The notes beneath the pieces were generated by a model. The model ran no database searches. It was not told the DNA's origin and saw nothing but the letters and a program-made list of their open reading frames with translations. Position numbers and translations under genes: made by a program. 18,303 nucleotides of DNA from Saccoglossus kowalevskii (Eukaryota; Hemichordata; Enteropneusta; Harrimaniidae), in the NCBI RefSeq assembly GCF_000003605.2, contig NW_003144454.1, positions 1 to 18,303 on the forward strand. The letters run 5' to 3'. This document shows, in pieces, positions 10,645 to 18,303 of this stretch (positions within the stretch are counted from its first letter, which is position 1; every line of letters begins with the position of its first letter).

Positions 10645-10894
10645 CCGCTTCATACTTGACATTTGGTAAATCCTTTAACTGTACACTGCTTGGATTATCC
10701 GGGTCTTTGTTGAAATGTACATTAGCGATAATAACAGCCAAACCACGAAGGCTTCTATTCATTGCGTACTGTGGACTATCACTTCGACCTCCACGAGACG
10801 TTAACACCGTGCGATCCATCCCTGCACTGTCTAATTCGGTAGAACCCTTAGCATTATTGTAATCGTACACCACAACTTGGTCCGAATTCATCAT
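10645..10894 (-). CDS. Pseudocaspase A, exon 1 (N-terminal extension and start of p20)
   Basis: Residues 1-83 plus the first base of codon 84 of a two-exon, 309-residue caspase-like protein. Residues 1-48 are a short polar extension with no recognisable DED or CARD. Residues 50-60 (RGLAVIIANVH) match the first beta strand of the caspase p20 subunit, normally R-G-x-A-x-I-I-x-N-x-x-F. The exon ends after GAAGCGG with donor GTAAGTT (10644 downward), leaving phase 1. Joining to 6464 gives ...YEA-D-QLYSLF..., continuous with the caspase fold. The start is the first of two adjacent ATGs, and an in-frame TAA lies 18 bases upstream (10913-10915), so the frame does not extend further in genomic DNA. 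A weak AG just before the ATG (10896-10897) could be the acceptor of a 5'UTR intron, but it lacks a pyrimidine tract. The S1-pocket arginine expected near residue 74 (R-x-G-T) is not there: the segment reads DLPNVKYEA. Confidence 0.85.
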
Positions 10895-13800
10895 CCTGTG
10901 TGAACGTTGTACTTATATCGTTGTTGTAATCTTAACAGAGTGACTATTAACGTCTTACTTGTCAGCATGTCACTAAAAATAACAGAGAGGTATTTTAGAA
11001 GACAATTAATGAAAGACTATAATCCGACTGGATTTTCTCCGACTTAACCCAGTTGCGTAGCAATAATGAATTCCACTTATGGGTCAAATATCATGTTTTT
11101 TTCTCTCTGTGCGGACGTGGAAATCAACTCCATTTTCTGCTTGTTGATTTCATCGGGACAATAAATGATATATTTTAATCGACTTTGGCAACGTGTAGTG
11201 AACTGTGATATGTTCATTTAATAACAATGGCCACATACTTTACGTAGTGAGCGAAAAAACAGTGACACGGTGTCAGCTAAATATGTATCTGCCCAAGGCG
11301 AACAGATACGTATACTTACCAGTACATATGTAAGTGTATGTAGCATTGTGCGCAGTCTTAATTCCGAGTAAAATGGAATTCTCCTTAGGCAAAGTGAACT
11401 AAAGCCAGGTAAAGCGTTTCAAAAAGTATCTCTCAAGTAAAAATATACAGCCGAGGCTCGTTCCCATGATCCACCTATCTAAGTCTGACAATGTGATTGA
11501 GTATAACTCACTGTTAAAACTAAACACGAACATATTTTCTAGTATTTTCCTGTTCATATCATTACTGTTGTATAAATTCACGTTTCCATAGCAACGTCGA
11601 CAACTGCGCTATGATGATAGTAATACTTACATATGTATTTAGCAACGAACGTGACTGAAAATACGTAGAATAATACCTCTATGCATCTAACACATATGTG
11701 ATATTTCGTATATCCACCGTCTCAGCGGAACCACGCGTGTCTGGCCTATTTTGCCACACGGCGACCATGCCATGACAACCTACTCGCCTGCACACTGAGA
11801 TACAGTATAAGCCGTACGATAAAATGTTTCTATTTCTCTTACCAAACTTGTCTCACTTCTGGGAGCGTTTAGTATGTGCCACGGTTCTGACAAGGGGTCC
11901 AACGTGACCGCACTCACCTATGTAATCTGTCGTATCCACAGTGTATATACCTGTGTTCTTCCCAATTACCATCTAACAGGATCAGCGAATGCCAGTTATA
12001 CTTTTATCGGGTTGGTTTCCTCCGGGGTCTTATCCCAGCGTCACTGTAGGCGCCGACTGCGAAAAGTTCGTATTTCTTTGTTAACACGTATCTTACAGCA
12101 CGTTCCGATGCGGCACAAGAGGACGCTGTTATATAAAGACCGCTTTCATGTACAGTGTCTATGCAGGCACTGTTAAGTTAGGAGTTAAAACTTACTGACA
12201 TTACTAAGTTAATTCATTGTCAAGTTGAGTTAGCTTTTTCCATGACACATTCGTGTTATGTGATGGACGATATTGTGTCACCATGGTAATACGATGTTAA
12301 TTTATCCAGCTGCCGTTGACATTTAATTGTCCTTCACTCACATAGGAACTCAGCGTATTTGATATTGTCAGATCGTTGACAATACAGACATGCTGAGCAA
12401 GCAAGTAATGACAGACATTCTCCAATAGTATAGTGTGACAAATCACTGGCTTGCAAATAAAATGACGCTTTCTTCAGTTTTTTGCCGCCGTGACGTCATG
12501 CTGGTTCACTGAAGGTGCAACGCGCGAGTCAATAACTAAAACATTAAGTATTTAAAGAAGGTACAACGGGAATTAAGAAAAAACATCTCTCTTTTAGAAG
12601 AAATACAGTCCGTCCAGTAGGTGATATTCATTAATGTGACCCGAATATCGTTAACAGGGAGGAAATAACGTACCGGCAGTCATTATTACGGTGCACACAA
12701 GCAACATACGATAATAACTAATCTCACTGCAGATTCCAACCGACCTCCTCGACAAATATAATAGCATCTACCTTTAGTTGATTCTTGCCGTAATTTCATT
12801 TACGACCCTTTCTAGACACAAAAACCACTTACATCGACTTCCACTCTCCCAAATTTGAAATAATCTCCAAAATGGGTCTTTTTTTAATTTGATTTTTATG
12901 GATGAATATATCCATAAAACTTTGGCAAAACACAAAACAGTTGCCATTACATTCAGAAAATGTTTACGTAATGAAAAGTTCCTCCATGGAGAACGCCTGC
13001 GGTCTATCTGCACCGCAGAACTTAGCTAGGGGTTGCGCTCCAGAAAGTTGCGTGGAGGTTTTCTTCGTCAATTCACGCTGCTTTCATACTTTACATCCAT
13101 ATTTTGTAGTCACCCAAATCTTGGGTTTAACACAAACGTCTAAGTGAATGAACATAACACGACTCGGTGGTGGTCCTCGTGTTGTGTTCGATATAGGTCC
13201 CATGGCGACGAGTAAAATGAATGTAAGATCATTATATTTACAGCTATATTCTCTCATGGGACTATTAATATGGGAATTATTTTAATGTCTGAATAATTTG
13301 TGCGAAATGTTCAAAGATTTTCACAGATTGGCCGACCGCAGTGATTTGTGGAAGACGTGATTCTTTTTGAATCTACAGACTTAACACAATTGAAACACTT
13401 GAAAATAGAATTGGAATAAAAGTCTGCTAGGAAATCGAAACAATCGCCAGCATTCGGACGCCATGAAAATCACTTTATTTTATTTCCCGTAATCTTCAAG
13501 TTGGCAAAATTGGACCATGCACCATTTCACTTGGTTATTTTGAGAGCGCGGCTTTTATATACTTTTCTTACCGTGGTAATGTGTCTGTGTCAACGTACGA
13601 ATTGGCGTTCTTGCTGGCTGTATTTGTATCTGTACAGTTCCTACTAGAAATGAACGACTATTATGCACGAGCGTAACCCTATCCCCATATAATACACGCA
13701 AACATGCATCAACACGGATCGTTTGCAGTCTTAACTTCAAATATGCGCTCCTGTTTAATTATCGAACAGCCTGAGTCTGGAAGTTTGTGGGGATTTACAA

Positions 13801-15199
13801 TGCTCCACCAGGCCACCCTTCCCACGGACCCGCCTCTTTCACATAATATAGCCCGTACGATGATATTTACGGTCCTAAAACAGAGGTGGCTGAAACGAAT
13901 ACTCATGGAAAGACTATAATATAATGTATATACAGTAACACTATTCTCAGTAATAGGAATGAACGGAATATAGGTATGACGTAACAAACCTGAGTAGTCA
14001 ATAAGCTGTACTTTTCTCAGCTAGACGTCACTATCCTCGACTACTATACTAGTACCTATCAACTTCACTGTAGTTATTTTTTATATAATCCGGTAAATAT
14101 ATTCTTATCTGTTTAATCTTTACACTGGTGTCAAATCGACCTCTCCCCAACAACCTCACAAGTCTGTATTGATTTATCGTAATTCAAACGTGTGGGTCAA
14201 AGGACAAATGGCGTTTTTTGTTGTTTGTACCGCGTTAAGTGGTATTTTATGCAGATTGTCTGCTTTTTTATCACAATATTTGAACCCTTCCAACCTCCGT
14301 GTCAATAAATCTATCACAATTCAGAGTACTGTTAACCGAGGTAGTTTTAAAATACAGAGGGCTATTCATAAACACGTTTATATTAATCAATAAACCGTCA
14401 TTTTGATCGATATACCTGGTGGATTCTTTTTAAGTAGACTGGCCTCCCCGCGGCTGCTGGGTAGGTTTCAAAAACTCGCCTTTTTATGCTAGGGGTCAAC
14501 CCATGGTATCCTAGAACAAGAGAATCTACATTGATATGTATAGAAAATACATAATAAAACACTGCCTGTGCTAAAAAATATTGCTTTAATCAAGTTGGTT
14601 ATATGTGTCACAAGAGGGCGCTGTAGCGTGTTTACATGCGTGGTCATACATACTTAGTATTCAAAGTAGTTCCAATAAGTAAATAGTAACAACTAATGTA
14701 TTTCGTCAAGAGATCGCACAAAAATAAAAATATAACCATGAATTATATCGTACAAAACTAAAACTATGAATTACATCGCGCAAAACTATATCCCTTGTAT
14801 CGCTCCATCGGCGAGTTGATATTGTTGTCAACGAGACAAGTAGTCATGCCGTACGTTCAAGTCATACATGCAGTAAATATTTACTTGAATTAATAATATT
14901 TTCTCTTTACTGAGTATCAGGTGTTATTTACTTGTAGAAACTTGTATGTAGTCTGAAAGCCATAACCTTTGATCTACTGTGTTGTAAGATTAGACAAAAC
15001 TCGGTTGTCAACAGTTGAGTGAACTCAACTTACCAAATGTAAATATCGTTTACTCTCACAACGTCACGTGGTTTCAGGCTAACACTGACGTACTGTAAAA
15101 TGTTGCGTCCTCTCAATCTGTGTATGGGCTAATTAATTTGCTACAATATTTCGAATGATTCATCGCATGCGACTAATGCATTATGGGACCTTGACATCA
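10895..15199. other. Intergenic region between pseudocaspases A and B
   Basis: It should contain the promoter of gene A (immediately above 10894, minus strand) but I cannot place it. Stop codons are somewhat sparser than on the left flank, so several 60-100 codon frames occur (11399-11581, 11874-12176, 12774-13147, 13555-13987, 14169-14393). They overlap on opposite strands and match nothing I know. The possible SINE head lies near 13.8 kb. An imperfect inverted pair ACATATGTAAGT occurs near 11327 and 11628. There is no sign of a third caspase-like copy. Confidence 0.5.
13758..13840 (-). repeat. Possible tRNA-derived SINE head
   Basis: On the minus strand TGGCCTGGTGG (13805-13815) fits the pol III A box, and GCTGTTCGAT (13761-13770) resembles a B box. 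The spacing is close to that of a tRNA. The acceptor stem does not pair convincingly, so this is not called a tRNA gene. No second copy was seen in the window. Confidence 0.25.
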
Positions 15200-15201
15200 T
15201 A

Positions 15202-15407
15202 CTGTAAAATGACTAATTTTCACTGGGTTTAAATTTCACTGATTTATCATTTCAGGCATATTCAGTGGGTTTTAAATTCACGGTTTTGTCATTTAGATAA
15301 TGTGTTCTATGCTAAATTTTACATATTCACTGGGTTTTATTTAGCGCATTTTCCAGTCAGCGAAATAAGCCAAATTAAAACCCAGTGAATAATTACTCCC
15401 TTTACAG
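15202..15407. mobile_element. MITE copy 2 (206 bp, TA-flanked, imperfect TIRs)
   Basis: Short non-autonomous DNA transposon starting CTGTAAAATGA and ending CCCTTTACAG, flanked by TA on both sides (15200-15201 and 15408-15409). The ends form imperfect inverted repeats of about 45 bp that include TTCACTGGGTTT. The same length as copy 1, it differs from it at only three positions that I can count (about 98.5% identical), with the same orientation. The motif CAxTGGGTTT recurs four times inside, three forward and one inverted. No coding capacity. The TA duplication suggests mobilisation by a Tc1/mariner-type transposase, which is inference. It ends 78 bp downstream of the stop of pseudocaspase B and carries an AATAAA on the minus strand (15336-15341). 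Confidence 0.85.
15336..15341 (-). promoter_or_regulatory. Candidate poly(A) signal inside MITE copy 2
   Basis: AATAAA read on the minus strand, about 145 nt beyond the TGA of pseudocaspase B. It is the closest AATAAA downstream of that gene that I can find. Its use is an inference. Confidence 0.35.
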
Positions 15408-15485
15408 TATATAGTGTGTTTGTGTAGACTGTCTACTTGTACAGTGTCACGTGACAACATGGCTGGAATTGTGGGAACTCTCCTT

Positions 15486-16180
15486 TCAATCACGAAATGT
15501 CACACTTTTCGCTCTGCAATTTGTTCTCAAATAAAGCTCTTTACGAAGTGTTGACGTCAGCATTACGTTTGCCTCACTTTCACCGATTTCATCCTTAAAC
15601 GCGGTAACAGCTTCGTTGATGGCAGGGAACATATCTCTTTTACTATTGGCTCTTTCTAGCGCATGCGCAACTCGGGTCAAAAATGAAGACCCAAGAGGAG
15701 GATACCTGGTCCGATATTTCCACACACATTTTGCAACAAGAAAATCTAAGTCACTTGGGTCGGTTTCCATGTCAACTACTGGATCAGAGTCAATGAAATC
15801 ACATTTCAGATCCAAATGATATCCGCTAAATCTGACTCGTAGTTTTTCTCCGTACACGTGCGTAACATCGTGCATTCGATCAATTCTCACTTTCGGGGCA
15901 GGATGAGATTCGACAAAAAATAATTTGGGTTTGCCACCAAGTGAAGGACATCGACTTCCGGTAAAATTCCCAATAAAGTCATGAAGTCTGACAGGAATTC
16001 CATTCGATCCGTACACATGTGTATTTGTGCCACGTGACAGAACACAACAAATAAAGGAATCGTATGACGTATGATCCTTTTCAGCAATCATGTCAGATTT
16101 CATTTTAAGTTGACATGCTGTCAGGTCGGGATAGACCAGTACCGTGTAGTCGAGATCTTCCAGTATTCTACGAAGTCGAG
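15486..16180 (-). CDS. Pseudocaspase B, exon 2 (rest of p20, linker, p10)
   Basis: Residues 103-333, ending in TGA. The acceptor is a long T tract followed by CTCAACAG. Caspase landmarks are YPDLT (119-123), YDSFICC (142-148), SRG (151-153) in place of SHG, VYGSNG (158-163), NFTGSR (174-179), KPKLFF (186-191), then ESHPA (193-197) in place of QACRG. This puts H195 at the nucleophile position, and there is no cysteine nearby. The acidic linker (230-248) contains METD (240-243) followed by proline. p10 starts DLDFLVAK (246-253). Aligning GSSF (266-269) to the family GSWF puts R261 where the SWR arginine sits, so the second S1-pocket arginine also seems to be kept. The C-terminal strand is TSTLRKELYL (311-320). 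The frame is intact. I predict an inactive caspase homologue that might still bind aspartate-containing peptides. Long conserved blocks shared with pseudocaspase A mark them as paralogues. Confidence 0.9.
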
Positions 16181-16778
16181 CTGTTGAGAAAAAAAAAACA
16201 CAATTTAGTATGGAAATACGGTAAGGGATTTCCAATTTGAAAACTGGGGTGAGCAGGAGAATTGTGTTACTCAATACAAATACAAATTACAACAAATAAG
16301 TAAATGCAATGATATATGAATAAAGTATCTTCAAAAATATGCCTTTGTTTTTAGAAATGTTCAGTTCACAATAGGAATCATCGTTTAAGACTTGACGGAC
16401 CAAATACTTGTCTGATGACTAGTTGCTTGGATCTATATTTGTCGGTAGAATGCGCAACGCTGCAAGATTGTCATAAATTCACACGTTACTATAGTAACAC
16501 ATAAATGTATAATGCATGGATAATATCGCTTTTAAATTTTTGCTTTTGCCACTGTTGTCATGGTGACATACGAACCAAAGTGTTATGAAGTTAACAGGTG
16601 TTATTGGCGGGATTCCAACATCGATTCCAGGGCACCAACTCGTAGTGTTAAATTAATATTCATAAAGATATTCTCTTATGTAACTTTGGGTGAGTATTTT
16701 GTCTAACCCAATGTCATTCGTTTTAATCCGAGGCTTTGTGGAAACAGCTTGGAGCACTAAACATTTGTAACTTCTTAC
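16181..16778 (-). other. Intron of pseudocaspase B (598 nt, phase 1)
   Basis: GT-AG intron with donor GTAAGAAG and an acceptor preceded by about ten T residues. Position and phase match the intron of pseudocaspase A, so the intron predates the gene duplication and neither gene is a processed retrocopy. I see no mobile element or reading frame of note inside. Confidence 0.85.
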
Positions 16779-17085
16779 CGACTTCATCTTGAGTACCGGG
16801 TCTTGTCGGCAATTCACGACTTAGTCTGTAGTCCTCGTCTCTGTTGTAATTTTCCACAGCAATAATCACTGCTAGACCATGTGGTTTGCACGTGACATCG
16901 TATCTTGGTGGTGATTGGGCGTCTTCTTCTTCCGCTTCCTGTGTGTCATTTTCTCGTGTAGAAAGATATCGTCCATGACGACTTCGTAAACGGCTTCCTT
17001 TGGCACTTCTAACAGAGCGTGCAGTGCGTCGACTTCTGTTCGAAGTACTCGGTGTCCTGCTGCCATATAACCAATGGTTCTCCAT
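16779..17085 (-). CDS. Pseudocaspase B, exon 1 (RS-rich N-terminus and start of p20)
   Basis: Residues 1-102 plus the first base of codon 103 of a 333-residue protein. Residues 9-40 are strongly basic and rich in Arg and Ser (NRSRRTARSVRSAKGSR), followed by an acidic patch (ENDTQEAEEED, 45-55). There is no DED or CARD. HGLAVIIAVENYN (69-81) is the first p20 strand, and TRPGTQDEV (94-102) keeps the R-x-G-T motif whose arginine (R95) lines the aspartate-binding S1 pocket in active caspases. The donor is GTAAGAAG (16778 downward), phase 1. The start is well supported: in-frame TGA and TAG codons (17095-17097, 17098-17100) lie just upstream. A strong acceptor (TTTCATTTCAG) ends at 17103, so the ATG opens the coding part of an exon that begins in 5'UTR. 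Confidence 0.87.
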
Positions 17086-17102
17086 TATCCAAATTCACTA
17101 GG

Positions 17103-18303
17103 CTGAAATGAAATAAAATAATGAAATAAAAACTGATTACAAGTAACAGTACACGATCTAATACTTACTAAAGTAACACTTTTATGAATTACATTTTTGA
17201 TAACCGTATTCGAGATTTAGTTAAGAGGAGCAATGTAAATTCTAATAATAATAATAATAATAATAATCAACAAATTTAATAATTAGAACAGTCATAATTT
17301 TTTGTATTTTTGAAAATGTTGAAATAGTATTTGTGTTTGATTATGGTAAAGTTTCGTGTAGCAAAACACCATGACTTGACTGTGACTATTACATGTAAAT
17401 CAAGTTCTTACTAATTCATAAAAAAAATACTATTTTATATATTATGATAAATCACATAATTTCTTATCAGGTAGATTATCAAACTAAATTACTTAAACAT
17501 GCTCATTCACTCATTAGAGCCCAAATTGTCGCTTCCATATATTGTTTCCAAATATGGAAATGGTAGATTTAAAAATAAACCATTTCTTAATTTCACAGAA
17601 GGTAGTTTAATCAGGCCAATATACGGATATCATCACGTGGCTGCCCCCAACGTGACAGTCAGCTCAAGTACAAGTGATGATAAAATAAATAGTAAACAAC
17701 GGTAGATTAATCGCATTTATTGTATTATCACTGGTATGCCAGCTCACTGTGGTTGTGTCGTGTTGAAACCGTGACTGATAGAGAGTACACTCCGTGGTTT
17801 GCCCGGGCGCTCGCTGATAATTGTGTGTTTTAGGAGAAAATATTTGAGTCAGGTAATTTACGTGATTTGTACATTTAGGAGTATAATCTGCAACTAGTAA
17901 ATACGTTTAGTGGTATATATTACTAAAAGTGTCGATAACGTTTTCCAAACAAATATACACTTGAAGGTTGCGTTGTTGTGAACCAAATAGTTGTTTTAGC
18001 GCCACCTAGTCCATTCATCTGAACATGCTAGTTCACTTCATTTGATATTTTCTATAACGTACATTCTTGGTAATATGCTTGGTTGTTGGTGGATTGTTTT
18101 CTCGGGTATTCACTGAGATGTGACTGCTAGGTAAAATCGAAAGACAAATCATCGTAAACTTATACTAAGTCTGAAAATTATAACGTTTCTGCAATTAATT
18201 GGCAACACTTGCAAAGCAGCTAGTAATACATTGAACCAGAGGTACATTACTTGGGGTTTGCAACTCGCATTGTACTGTATGGTGACATCATGTCAAGATT
18301 CCA
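17103..18303. other. Upstream region of pseudocaspase B
   Basis: A polypyrimidine tract and CAG (minus strand, 17103-17105) form a convincing acceptor for the first coding exon, so a non-coding 5' exon should lie in or beyond this stretch. One candidate donor is GTAAGTAT read downward from 17168, but it would make an intron of only about 66 nt. Another is GTAAGAAC near 17408-17413. I cannot choose between them. A (TAA) microsatellite lies at 17243-17267. A 68-codon plus-strand frame at 17499-17705 has no recognisable product. No TATA box or initiator could be assigned. Confidence 0.4.
17243..17267. repeat. (TAA)n microsatellite
   Basis: About eight uninterrupted TAA units, 25 bases, upstream of pseudocaspase B. 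Confidence 0.95.

Noticed and set aside
11874-12176. 100-codon plus-strand frame, Arg-rich at its end
   Set aside because: No recognisable motif or splice context; length is compatible with chance in this less AT-rich patch.
13704-13987. Overlapping open frames on both strands
   Set aside because: Opposite-strand overlap with no domain; the sequence is better explained as possible SINE-derived DNA.
17548-17557. CArG-box-like CCAAATATGG upstream of gene B
   Set aside because: A match of this kind is expected about once by chance in AT-rich DNA of this length.
17499-17705. 68-codon plus-strand frame upstream of gene B
   Set aside because: Stops just upstream, no splice support and no recognised homology; left unannotated.

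Overview
The window looks like nuclear DNA of a marine invertebrate animal. It is AT-rich, its coding exons are short and separated by GT-AG introns, and it is littered with short non-autonomous DNA transposons, a decayed LINE and satellite/microsatellite DNA. Nothing suggests an operon or prokaryotic signals. The style of the 206-bp TACTGTAAA-ended elements and the GGCCACAC-ended element reminds me of lophotrochozoan (mollusc-like) genomes, but that is recollection and is not proven here.

The only protein-coding genes I can support are two paralogous caspase-like genes, both on the minus strand in the same orientation. Gene A (exons 10645-10894 and 5785-6464) encodes 309 residues. Gene B (exons 16779-17085 and 15486-16180) encodes 333 residues. 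In both, exon 1 carries the N-terminal extension plus the first beta strand of the caspase fold, a single phase-1 intron interrupts the next helix, and exon 2 carries the rest of p20 and all of p10. The introns are 4180 and 598 nt. Neither has a DED or CARD prodomain. Both are intact reading frames, yet both lack the catalytic dyad: the SHG histidine is arginine in both (SRG), and the QACRG pentapeptide is ECFPG in A and ESHPA in B. They are therefore predicted pseudocaspases, formally comparable to c-FLIP or the inactive caspases of nematodes and mosquitoes. B appears to keep both substrate-pocket arginines and A neither, so the two may have different jobs.

Layout from left to right. 1-2372 is AT-rich non-coding DNA with a small 16-bp repeat. 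2373-2772 is a ten-copy 40-bp satellite. 2773-4795 is non-coding with a small ORF (3257-3406) carrying a 2A-like motif. 4798-5003 is MITE copy 1. 5785-10894 is gene A, whose long intron holds a 1194-bp TIR transposon with TAA target duplications (6716-7909) and the 3' end of a LINE (about 7930-8354). 10895-15199 is intergenic with a possible tRNA-derived SINE head near 13.8 kb. 15202-15407 is MITE copy 2, 206 bp like copy 1 and differing at three positions. 15486-17085 is gene B, and 17103-18303 is its upstream region.

The two MITEs each lie downstream of one pseudocaspase gene in the same orientation. Because they are nearly identical while the genes are strongly diverged, they look like recent independent insertions and not co-duplicated sequence. 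MITE copy 2 contains the nearest AATAAA downstream of gene B.
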